Notes under the pieces: model-generated | Databases searched by the model: none | What the model was told of the DNA's origin: nothing | The model's input: the letters and a program-made list of their open reading frames with translations, nothing else | Position numbers and translations under genes: made by a program | Origin: Myxococcota bacterium | GTDB lineage: Bacteria; Myxococcota; XYA12-FULL-58-9; JALHOP01 | Reading direction: 5' to 3' | NCBI GenBank assembly: GCA_022842935.1 | Contig: JALHOP010000005.1 | Span: forward strand, 337,307-401,306 | Length of the DNA: 64,000 nucleotides | Part shown: in pieces, positions 9,024-16,120 of the stretch | How positions within the stretch are numbered: position 1 is the stretch's first letter | Layout of the letters: every line of letters begins with the position of its first letter

Positions 9024-9776
9024 GTGCTCGAGCTCAAGGATGTCGAGAAACGCTACGCGGGCGTCGTCGCGCTGGAACGGCTATCCATGACGCTCGCGCG
9101 CGGTGCGTCGCTCGCTATCGTCGGGACCAGCGGCTCAGGCAAGTCGACTCTTCTGCGCTTGGTGAACGGCATCATCTGGCCCGACAATGGGAGTGTCCAC
9201 ATCGAAGGCGAACTGCTCTCGGCCGCGACGGCGCGACGCCTGCGCCAGCGCATGGGATACGTCATCCAAGACGGCGGCTTGTTCCCGCACCTTACCGCGC
9301 GCGAGAATCTCGTGTTGCTCCCGCGCCATCTCGGCTGGGACGCGCAGCGGACCGCGGTTCGCACCAACGAGCTTGCCGAATTGATGCGTCTACGGCCGGA
9401 GATGCTCGACCGCTATCCCGCACAGCTCTCCGGCGGCCAGAAACAGCGCGTCGGCCTGATGCGGGCGCTCTTCTTGTCACCGGGCCTTCTGCTCCTCGAT
9501 GAGCCCCTCGGTGCTCTCGACCCCACCACACGCGTGAGCCTGCAAGACGAGCTACGTTCGATCTTCGATGTTGTGCGCTGCACGGTGCTGCTCGTGACAC
9601 ACGACTTCGCGGAGGCAGGCGCGCTCGCCAGCGAGATCATGGTCATGCATCGTGGCGCCGTCCAGCAGCGCGGCACGCTCGCTGATATCTTGACGCGGCC
9701 GGCGACCGAAAAAGTTGCTGGCATGGTTCAGGCAGAGCGAAGGCGCTTGGACGTGCTCATCGGGGCTTCGTCGTGA
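9024..9776 (+). CDS. ABC transporter ATP-binding protein, glycine betaine/choline (OpuC/OsmV) type
   Basis: This is the 250-residue ATPase subunit of an osmoprotectant-class importer. All ABC motifs are intact: Walker A GTSGSGKST, Q-loop VIQDGGLFPHLT, signature LSGGQKQRVG, Walker B LLLLDEPLGALD and the switch histidine in THDFAEA. The GTG start at 9024 leaves one base after the Rieske stop and gives a normal N-terminus (VLELKDVEKRYAGVVALERL). It overlaps the permease gene by four bases (GTGA), a sign of translational coupling. The C-terminal CBS domains found in OpuAA/ProV-like ATPases are absent, so it lacks that form of ionic-strength sensing. The subfamily is judged from the partner gene. 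Confidence 0.92.
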   Translation: MLELKDVEKRYAGVVALERLSMTLARGASLAIVGTSGSGKSTLLRLVNGIIWPDNGSVHIEGELLSAATARRLRQRMGYVIQDGGLFPHLTARENLVLLPRHLGWDAQRTAVRTNELAELMRLRPEMLDRYPAQLSGGQKQRVGLMRALFLSPGLLLLDEPLGALDPTTRVSLQDELRSIFDVVRCTVLLVTHDFAEAGALASEIMVMHRGAVQQRGTLADILTRPATEKVAGMVQAERRRLDVLIGASS

Positions 9777-11209
9777 TCCCGCTTCTCGCGATGTTGCTCG
9801 CGGCACCCGGTCCCATACGGGTCGGGTCGAAGGCGTTTACGGAGTCGGTCATCATTGGCGAATTGGCGCGCCAGACCCTCGAGGTTCATGGCGTGGCCGC
9901 GTCACACCAGCGTGAGCTCGGCGGCACGGCGATCGCGTGGAGGGCGCTCTTGGGCGGGGAAATCGACGTCTACCCAGAGTACAGCGGCACCATCACGCAG
10001 GAGCTCGTGCCTGGCGCCGCAGACGTCGAATCCGCGCTGGCCAAACATGGTGTCGTCGTCATCGCGGACTTGGGGTTCGACGATAGCTACGGTCTTGGTG
10101 TGCGCGCCGATCTGCCAATGCGGACGATCTCCGACTTGCGTGACGCAAGCGGACTGCGCGTCGGCTTGTCCAATGAGTTTCTGGATCGGCAAGATGGGTG
10201 GCGTGGGCTAGCTCGAGCCTACGATTTGGGTCGGCTCCAGGTGCGCGGCCTACAGCACGCCCTGGCCTACACGGCGCTCGAGCAGGGAACTCTCGATGTC
10301 ACCGACGTTTACACGACCGATGCCGAGATTGCGCGCATTGGCGTCCGCGTGCTGGAAGATGACAAGCACTACTTCCCGCGCTATCGCGCGCTGCTGCTCG
10401 CGCGCGGCGATTTGTCAGCTGAGGCACGCGATGTGCTCGCCAAGCTCGGTGGCCGCATCGACGTCGAGAGCATGCGGAGGCTGAATGCCCGTGCCGCGAT
10501 CGACCATGTGAGTGAGGACCGCGCCGCGAGCGAGCTCGTCCAGAGCATGTTCAGCGTCATGACGCAGCAAGCGCAGCCCACGCTGTGGTCGCGATTCGTG
10601 TCGAATCTGAAGGCGCACCTCGGCTTGACGGCGGTGTCGCTGCTCGCAGCGATCCTCGTCGGTGTGCCGCTCGGTGTCTTGGCGGCGAAGGCTCGTCGGA
10701 TCGGCGGCAGTATCGTCGGGCTCACGGGTGTCTTGCAGACGGTTCCCTCGCTTGCGCTGCTCGTGTTCATGATTCCGCTCTTTGGTATTGGCTACCTGCC
10801 TGCGGTGGTGGCCCTATTCGTTTACAGCCTGCTGCCTATCGTTCAGAACACCTACGTGGGTGTGCACGACTTGCCATTGCCGCTGCATGAATCGGCGGTG
10901 GCGCTTGGCTTGGGACCGCTCGTGCGAACACTGCGTATCGAGCTACCACTCGCTATGCCGTCGATCGTCGCAGGTGTTCGCACGTCGGCGGTCATCAACG
11001 TTGGTACAGCGACCCTCGGCGCGCTGATTGGCGCCGGTGGGTTCGGGCAGCCGATCTTGACGGGTATTCGCTTGAGTAATGTGGCGCTCGTGCTCGAGGG
11101 CGCGGTTCCCGCGGCGCTCCTCGCGATGACCGCGCAGGGCTTGCTCACGCTCGCTGAACGGTGGCTCGTCCCGCGGGGATTGCGGCTCGCGGCGGAGGCG
11201 CGCGAATGA
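9773..11209 (+). CDS. Fused substrate-binding protein and permease of a glycine betaine/choline-type ABC importer
   Basis: One 478-residue chain joins two transporter parts. Residues ~15-265 are an OpuAC-like binding domain: VGSKAFTESVIIGEL at the start, then the ELGGTAIAWRAL and DVYPEYSGTITQEL segments typical of the choline/betaine class. Residues ~275-478 are an OpuBB-like permease, with LTAVSLLAAILVGVPLGVL, the EAA-loop-like region HESAVALGLGPLVRTLRIEL and GAGGFGQPI. The binding domain precedes the membrane domain, whereas in well-known fusions such as lactococcal OpuA it follows it. The short hydrophobic N-terminus (MIPLLAMLLAAPG) probably directs the binding domain to the periplasm. The gene overlaps both neighbours by four bases. 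Confidence 0.92.
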   Translation: MIPLLAMLLAAPGPIRVGSKAFTESVIIGELARQTLEVHGVAASHQRELGGTAIAWRALLGGEIDVYPEYSGTITQELVPGAADVESALAKHGVVVIADLGFDDSYGLGVRADLPMRTISDLRDASGLRVGLSNEFLDRQDGWRGLARAYDLGRLQVRGLQHALAYTALEQGTLDVTDVYTTDAEIARIGVRVLEDDKHYFPRYRALLLARGDLSAEARDVLAKLGGRIDVESMRRLNARAAIDHVSEDRAASELVQSMFSVMTQQAQPTLWSRFVSNLKAHLGLTAVSLLAAILVGVPLGVLAAKARRIGGSIVGLTGVLQTVPSLALLVFMIPLFGIGYLPAVVALFVYSLLPIVQNTYVGVHDLPLPLHESAVALGLGPLVRTLRIELPLAMPSIVAGVRTSAVINVGTATLGALIGAGGFGQPILTGIRLSNVALVLEGAVPAALLAMTAQGLLTLAERWLVPRGLRLAAEARE

Positions 11210-11643
11210 GAGTTGTCTTGCAAAGGGTGCGCTCGGGTTCCGTGACGGTTGAGGGTGAGGTTGTCGGCCGGGTGGGTATCGGCTACGTCGCGCTCGTCGG
11301 CATCGCGAAGGGCGACCGCGAAGAAGCCGTCGACGGCATGGCGCAGAAGGTCGCCCAGCTGCGTGTGTTCGCGGATGACGCTGGCAAGATGAACCGCTCG
11401 GTCCTCGATGTTGGCGGCGGCTGTCTCGTCATCTCGCAGTTCACGTTGATCGCGGATACGACCCGTGGGCGAAGGCCGTTCTTCGGCGAGGCCGAGGCCC
11501 CGGAGCGGGCGCGCGCGATGTGCGACCGTTTTGCCGAGGCGCTACGAGCCCTGGGCGTGAAGGTCGAGACAGGTCGCTTCGCCGCCGACATGCTCGTCGA
11601 GCTTGCCAACGACGGCCCCGTGACTATCGTGCTCGACGGCTAG
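11206..11643 (+). CDS. dtd: D-aminoacyl-tRNA deacylase
   Basis: Dtd hydrolyses D-aminoacyl-tRNAs and also glycyl-tRNA-Ala, keeping D-amino acids and mischarged glycine out of translation. The 145-residue protein begins MRVVLQRVRSGSVTVEGE. It has both active-site signatures: SQFTL in CLVISQFTLIAD, and the cross-subunit Gly-cisPro motif in NDGPVTIVLD at the C-terminus. The ATG at 11206 overlaps the stop of the permease gene (ATGA), and GGAGG lies upstream. It is the last gene of the plus-strand run. A GGCAC-TGT-GTGCC hairpin at 11681-11693 lies beyond it, but it has no T-tract, so termination there is doubtful. Confidence 0.96.
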   Translation: MRVVLQRVRSGSVTVEGEVVGRVGIGYVALVGIAKGDREEAVDGMAQKVAQLRVFADDAGKMNRSVLDVGGGCLVISQFTLIADTTRGRRPFFGEAEAPERARAMCDRFAEALRALGVKVETGRFAADMLVELANDGPVTIVLDG

Positions 11644-11713
11644 CTGGCCTGTCGTGCAGTCGAGGGAGCCCAGGCCCTGCGGCACTGTGTGCCATAGCCG
11701 ACCGGTGTGCCTG

Positions 11714-12445
11714 TCAGAGATCGTCGCAGGGCGTTCCCAAACGGATGTTATTGTAAACGCCCAGCTCGTTGTAGATGAGAAGCATGTTCTCTTCGATGGG
11801 AACGTCGGTGAGCTTCGACCGTTTGTTGCCTCGGAGCCATTCGGTCGTAGCCGGGTGAGACGTGACGAGCCGCAGGTCACCCGATGGCGTCGAGAAGATG
11901 TCGCCGACCGTGTCGTGAACGACGTTCTTGAGCTCCATCTTTTTCATATTCCCACGCGGGCCAACGTAAACGTGAAAGGCGCGTTGATTGTCGGGAAAGC
12001 GGCCGCGCTCGACGAAGTAGTAGTTGCCCCGGTCGTCGCGCGCCAATACGTAGGGCTCGAAGGCCTGAGGTAAGCGCTTGAAGACCGCTTTAACGAGCAG
12101 GGCGCGGGCGTGGTCGTCGTCGAGATGGGTCATGTCGGTGACGCGCCGACCACAAGTCACGGTCAGCCCAGCCTCCGTCGTGGTGATCTTGGTCTGCTCC
12201 ATGCGCCCGTAGCGCTGATCGCGCAGGGTCCTGACGATTCGATCACGTTCGACGCTCATGCCCCATGGCGTGGTCGCGAAGAATCTCTCTCCGTCGCCAT
12301 AGTAGACATGCTCGAGCTCCTTGGTGGCGACGAGGTAGTGACCGTTGCCATCGCTGAACACCTTCATCGTGGCCAGATGTTCCGAGACATCGAGCAGCTC
12401 GGGGTCGATAGCCGCCGCGATCAACGCGATTACGACCGTTGTCAT
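11714..12445 (-). CDS. Exported protein of unknown function
   Basis: This is a 243-residue protein with a short hydrophobic N-terminus (MTTVVIALIAAAIDP) that could be a signal peptide. A soluble domain follows with no further hydrophobic helix. The centre contains repeated beta-type stretches such as GHYLVATKELEHVYYGDGERF, VLARDDRGNYYFVERG and FHVYVGPRGNMKKMEL, so an all-beta fold is plausible. The ATG at 12445 is chosen because a hydrophobic leader follows it and GAGAT precedes it. The frame stays open upstream, but with arginine-rich, unlikely sequence. The gene is convergent with dtd and lies about 50 bases after ybaK on the same strand. I recognise no family. Confidence 0.7.
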   Translation of the reverse strand: MTTVVIALIAAAIDPELLDVSEHLATMKVFSDGNGHYLVATKELEHVYYGDGERFFATTPWGMSVERDRIVRTLRDQRYGRMEQTKITTTEAGLTVTCGRRVTDMTHLDDDHARALLVKAVFKRLPQAFEPYVLARDDRGNYYFVERGRFPDNQRAFHVYVGPRGNMKKMELKNVVHDTVGDIFSTPSGDLRLVTSHPATTEWLRGNKRSKLTDVPIEENMLLIYNELGVYNNIRLGTPCDDL

Positions 12446-12497
12446 GATCTCAACATAACATGCGCCGCCATCACGCCACAGAGCCGCGCGCCGCGAC

Positions 12498-12977
12498 TCA
12501 GACGGCCTTCGGGCGGGAGATCTCCGCGAGCGTTGCCTCACACGCACGCACGTAGTCGTCGGGCTTGATGATGATCTGGGTGCCTCGTACGCCTGCGGAG
12601 ACGCTGATGGCGTCGAAGAGAATGACCGTTTCGTCGACGAAAACGGGATAGGCCTTCTTCGCCGCGAAGACAGTGACGCCGCCGCGAATATACCCAGTGA
12701 GCGGCTGCACTTCTTTCAAGGCCACGGTATCGGCCTTGCTGTTGCCGCTCGCCTTGGCGACGAGCTTGCGGTCGAGCTCGAAGCTCCCGGGAATGACGGC
12801 GAAGAAAACTCCGGTGGTGTCGCCGCGGACGACGAGCGTCTTGAAGGTGGCCTCTGGCGCCATGCCCACCTTGCGCGCCACCGTCTCCGCAGACAGGTCG
12901 TCTTCGTCCACCTCATAGCTGCGCAGTGTGTAAGCGATTCCCTTCACGTCGAGGGCACGCATGGCATTCGTCTTCAT
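12498..12977 (-). CDS. ybaK: Cys-tRNA(Pro)/Cys-tRNA(Cys) deacylase, YbaK type
   Basis: YbaK-family proteins hydrolyse Cys-tRNA-Pro made by error by prolyl-tRNA synthetase. This 159-residue protein starts [21 protein letters not shown], the family N-terminus. It carries the conserved [20 protein letters not shown] and the basic-rich region [15 protein letters not shown] that surrounds the active-site lysine. Next comes [14 protein letters not shown], where most members have GYxxGGxSPfG. The final [14 protein letters not shown] is also typical. The start codon overlaps the stop of the upstream glycosyltransferase gene by four bases. The subgroup assignment (YbaK rather than ProX) rests on overall similarity. 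Confidence 0.93.
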   Translation of the reverse strand: MKTNAMRALDVKGIAYTLRSYEVDEDDLSAETVARKVGMAPEATFKTLVVRGDTTGVFFAVIPGSFELDRKLVAKASGNSKADTVALKEVQPLTGYIRGGVTVFAAKKAYPVFVDETVILFDAISVSAGVRGTQIIIKPDDYVRACEATLAEISRPKAV

Positions 12978-14338
12978 GGAGCAGGCTCACAGTCTATCGC
13001 GTTTTTGGGGGAGCGGCGTCCGTTGCCCCGAGGATTGAGCCAGACCAGGACGCGATCGACGATGTCGCCGGTGAAGACGCGCGGCGGGGTGCAAACGAGG
13101 CCTGGCGTTGGCAGCTCCGGCTGCGGCCGGTCGGCGCTGACAACGATCCGTATTGGCACGGCCGGCGGCGACGCGGTGAAGGCGTCTGTCAGCTTGCCTG
13201 CGTCATCGAAGCGCTCGAGCGGACGACCACCCGCATAAAGGGCGGGCACTTCGTATCCACCTACGATGGCGATGCGTTCGGCCTTTCCCGCGCTGCGGAG
13301 CGGATCGATGATGTTGTGCTGTCCATCGGAGAGGGTCGCGACGGCCAGTCCAAGGGCGTTCACGCTCCAAAAGACCCGCCGTACGCCCGCGCGTGCCTCC
13401 GTCAAGGCGACGCCCATGAGGACAAATGCGAGCGGCAGCACTGAGAATACAAAGCGCTCCTCCTTGTGAGGAACGAGAGAGTGGACCACGACGAAGACGG
13501 TTAGGCTGCTCGCGACGAGGGTGTCAGCGCGCGCGGCGCGCCAAAGTGGCTTGGCAAGCCACATGGTCAACGGTGGCAGCGTTAGGAGCACCAGAAACAC
13601 GGCATAGGTGAACCAAGGCGCCTTGCCAAAGCGCGAGGAGTGTTCCGCGTTGAACGCGACGTAGTCGGTGAGGGTCGCGAGGAACCTGCCGTGGGACCCT
13701 AGGTCTATAAGTCCTTGCATAAGCAGAGTGCCGAGCCCGCCGAGCGCCATCGCTGCAACGTCTCTGAAGCGACGCTGCGTGATGAGCCACGCTGTGGCTG
13801 TGAGTGCGACGATGCCGACCTGGAAACGCAACATGCAGGCGGCGCCAAGAAGAAGACCCGCGACAATGCCGCGTCGGGGCGCTCGGGTCGCGACCAGCCC
13901 CCAGACAAGCGGAGGAATCGCCGCCATTTCGATCAAGGCGCGGGTCGATAGGCGCGGCACCAGTGCCTCGCAAGCCATGAGCCACGCGGCCGTACGGCCC
14001 GCGCTTTCGCCGAAGCGCGATGTGGTCAGGCGATAGACGCCGGGAATGGCAAGGAGTGAGAAGAGCCCGAGCGCGAGATAGACACTGCGCGTGAGCCAAC
14101 TCGGATCGTCGACACCGAGGCTGTGGGCGCCACGCATCACCATGGCGAGGACGCGGCTGAATACCACTGAACGGATTGCGGAGGCGGGCGCGGTTTCCCC
14201 GGTCGTGGCTTCGCGCCATGCTGGCTCCAAAGCGTACCGATAATCGTCGCTTGCAAAGAAGCCGTAGCCCAGAAGCGCGGCGATGATCCGCAGGACCGCC
14301 CCCGCCATGAGTGGCTCGAGCCACGGTGGCCGCTTCAT
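12974..14338 (-). CDS. ALG9-like mannosyltransferase family (GT22) membrane protein
   Basis: This is a 454-residue polytopic membrane protein with about ten hydrophobic segments. The first loop after helix 1 has FFASDDYRYALEPAW, matching the acidic D-D/E-x-YxxEP loop of GT-C glycosyltransferases. A later loop has VPHKEERFVFSVLPL, the HKExRF signature of the ALG9/PIG-B (GT22) family. GT22 enzymes transfer mannose from a polyprenyl phosphate sugar on the outer side of the membrane, and here a bacterial surface glycan or lipid is the likely acceptor. The soluble C-terminal ~100 residues are not conserved to my knowledge. The gene overlaps both neighbours by four bases, so it is cotranscribed with a metallophosphoesterase and ybaK. 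Donor and acceptor are unknown. Confidence 0.85.
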   Translation of the reverse strand: MKRPPWLEPLMAGAVLRIIAALLGYGFFASDDYRYALEPAWREATTGETAPASAIRSVVFSRVLAMVMRGAHSLGVDDPSWLTRSVYLALGLFSLLAIPGVYRLTTSRFGESAGRTAAWLMACEALVPRLSTRALIEMAAIPPLVWGLVATRAPRRGIVAGLLLGAACMLRFQVGIVALTATAWLITQRRFRDVAAMALGGLGTLLMQGLIDLGSHGRFLATLTDYVAFNAEHSSRFGKAPWFTYAVFLVLLTLPPLTMWLAKPLWRAARADTLVASSLTVFVVVHSLVPHKEERFVFSVLPLAFVLMGVALTEARAGVRRVFWSVNALGLAVATLSDGQHNIIDPLRSAGKAERIAIVGGYEVPALYAGGRPLERFDDAGKLTDAFTASPPAVPIRIVVSADRPQPELPTPGLVCTPPRVFTGDIVDRVLVWLNPRGNGRRSPKNAIDCEPAP

Positions 14339-15210
14339 CTGTGGAACATCGGGGGCACATCCGCGTCCGCTGGGGCGGTTGGCGGACCCGGCAAGATTTC
14401 ACGTAGGTAGCTCGCGAGCCCGCGCTCGTTGTCCCATTGCTTGGCCATGCCGAGCGATACTTCTTCGAAGCGCACTCCATCGCGCCATTCGGTGCAACGA
14501 ATGTGCAGGTGACCGTAGACCACGCATGCGACCGAGAAGCGCTTGTGCCAGTGGCGGGTGCGGGTCGTGCCGCACCACAGTGAGAAGCGTTCGATGAAGC
14601 GTAGTCGCACGAGCTCGCGTACGAGGGGGAAGTGCCCTGCGATGACGAGCGAGGCGTCGCGGCTCGCGTGACGGAGGCGCTCTTCGGTCATCTCGCAGCG
14701 CGCCGCGCACCAGGCTTGCCGGCTTTCGAATGGGTCAGGACGCAGATAAATCTCGTCGGCGCTGACGACGTTGCTGTCCGTCGCCCACTGCACGGCATCC
14801 GCTTCTGCAACGTCGTCCGGACGAAACGAGTAGTCGAACAGCGTGAAGATGGGTGCGATGCGGATTGGGCCCTGCGTGTAGCCCGTCGGACCAGGCCACA
14901 ACGGGTAGGGGTCCTCCGGAGTGACGACGCTATATCGACGAGCAAGCGCGACGAGCGCGTCGTACTTGGCGACGCCACGCAGCGGAGTGTCGTTCTCGTT
15001 GGTCGACCAGAGCTCGTGATTGCCCGGCGTCCAGATGACCCGCGCGAACCTCTCGGTGAGCACGCGCCAAGCGTGTTCGATATGCTCGAGCCGCTCAGCG
15101 ACATCCCCCGCGACAAGCAACCAATCGTCGGGATGCGGCGCCAGAGCCTCGAGCGCCGCGCGGTTGGTCGCGACGCCGAGGTGCAGATCGCTAATGGCGA
15201 GGAGCTTCAC
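14335..15210 (-). CDS. Calcineurin-like metallophosphoesterase
   Basis: This 291-residue phosphoesterase has a dinuclear metal centre, and all five signature blocks are present in order: DLHLG (residues ~8-12), GDVAE, GNHELW, GHFP and GHLH. The insert between GNHELW and GHFP is long (about 100 residues) and rich in aromatic and charged residues, so it probably shapes the substrate pocket. There is no signal peptide, so the enzyme should be cytoplasmic. It is the first gene of a coupled minus-strand set with the GT22 enzyme and YbaK (four-base overlaps). The substrate cannot be read from the sequence. Cyclic nucleotides, phospholipid head groups and nucleotide sugars all fit the family. Confidence 0.93.
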   Translation of the reverse strand: MKLLAISDLHLGVATNRAALEALAPHPDDWLLVAGDVAERLEHIEHAWRVLTERFARVIWTPGNHELWSTNENDTPLRGVAKYDALVALARRYSVVTPEDPYPLWPGPTGYTQGPIRIAPIFTLFDYSFRPDDVAEADAVQWATDSNVVSADEIYLRPDPFESRQAWCAARCEMTEERLRHASRDASLVIAGHFPLVRELVRLRFIERFSLWCGTTRTRHWHKRFSVACVVYGHLHIRCTEWRDGVRFEEVSLGMAKQWDNERGLASYLREILPGPPTAPADADVPPMFHR

Positions 15211-15297
15211 GTTCTCCTCATTACGACACGCCGACGGGCCGAGCCTAGACCAGGTCAGTAGGCTGCGTGGCTCTCACGTGGGAGCCACGCGCGGCGG

Positions 15298-15645
15298 CTA
15301 ATACGCAGACTCGACCACGAAGACCACCGAAACGGCGAGGCCGTTCGCAAGCTTCACGGTCGCTGGGTTGTTGCCGCTTGGCAGGGTCGCCATGAAGACG
15401 CGGTACTGGTCGACGGGAACGCCGCGGCCACGCGATGCCACATGAGAGACGGCGTAAGTCTTGCCCGCGACGCTCACCGACTTCGGCTCTGCCGCCCAGG
15501 GGCCGGACAACACGGTCAAGTGTGGCCCGTCCGCGATAACGCCGTTCGGCCCGGGAAAGAAGTTTTGGTGGACAGGGATGACACGTGGTTGCGTGGCAGC
15601 GGCGGGCTGCGCGGTCGCGGCTGCGTGGATGCGCGAGATCAACAT
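15298..15645 (-). CDS. Small protein of unknown family, second of a tandem pair
   Basis: This is a 115-residue protein without a signal peptide or membrane helix. After a 20-residue Ala/Thr/Gln-rich lead comes VIPVHQNFFPGP, then PWAAEPKSVSVAGKTYAV, and the C-terminus PATVKLANGLAVSVVFVV. All three blocks recur in the gene just upstream (39 bases away), so the pair is a tandem duplication. The alternating hydrophobic pattern suggests a small beta-sandwich. AGAGG lies eight bases before the ATG. I know of no named family with the VHQNxFPGP block. A structural or binding role is more likely than catalysis because the only conserved polar residues are His, Gln and Asn in that block. Confidence 0.72.
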   Translation of the reverse strand: MLISRIHAAATAQPAAATQPRVIPVHQNFFPGPNGVIADGPHLTVLSGPWAAEPKSVSVAGKTYAVSHVASRGRGVPVDQYRVFMATLPSGNNPATVKLANGLAVSVVFVVESAY

Positions 15646-15684
15646 GGGCGGCCTCTGAATATGGTGGGTTTCGGAAGACGTGAG

Positions 15685-16011
15685 TTAGTCGTGGACCGAG
15701 CGAACGTTGAGGACGACCTTGACCTCGACGCCGTTCGCGAGCTTGACGGTTGCGCTGTGCAAGCCATCCGGAAGGGTCGGGATGGTGACGGTGTATTGCG
15801 TGCCGCGCGCGGTGGGTAGAGCGGCGACGCCGAGCGCCTTGCCGTCGATGACCAGCGACTTGGGAGCGGCGGCCCAGCCAGCCCCCAGGCTCACCGTCGT
15901 ACTGAGCTTCTTGCCGGGACCGGGAAAGAGGTTCTGGTGGACGTTGATGGTACGGACAACGATGGAACTGGCGGCAAACGCTGCAGACGCCTGCACACGT
16001 GCGGTATTCAT
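15685..16011 (-). CDS. Small protein of unknown family, first of a tandem pair
   Basis: This 108-residue protein is homologous to the following gene. It has INVHQNLFPGPGKKL, GWAAAPKSLVIDGKALGV, TIPTLPDGLHSATVKLANG and a final VEVKVVLNV strand. The N-terminal MNTARVQASAAFAASSIVV is mildly hydrophobic but lacks the charge and cleavage pattern of a classic signal peptide. Both copies have one central HQN block and a C-terminal TLPxGxxxATVKLANG block, which looks like a carbohydrate- or peptide-binding beta-fold edge. It sits about 110 bases before phoR on the same strand, with no terminator visible, so regulation by phosphate is possible but unproven. Confidence 0.72.
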   Translation of the reverse strand: MNTARVQASAAFAASSIVVRTINVHQNLFPGPGKKLSTTVSLGAGWAAAPKSLVIDGKALGVAALPTARGTQYTVTIPTLPDGLHSATVKLANGVEVKVVLNVRSVHD

Positions 16012-16120
16012 GGCTCGTAACCTGTTTGTTGCTGTTGGTGGGATTTAGAGAAACAGGGAGGAGCCTCAATCGTCGTCGGATTGATGCGCAGCGTTGCGTG
16101 AATCGGAGAGCAGACCGCGA

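Noticed and set aside
11645-11693. Intrinsic terminator between the convergent genes dtd and 11714-12445
   Set aside because: Only short stems (GGCCTG/CAGGCC and GGCAC/GTGCC) without a T-run on either strand. It is too weak to annotate.
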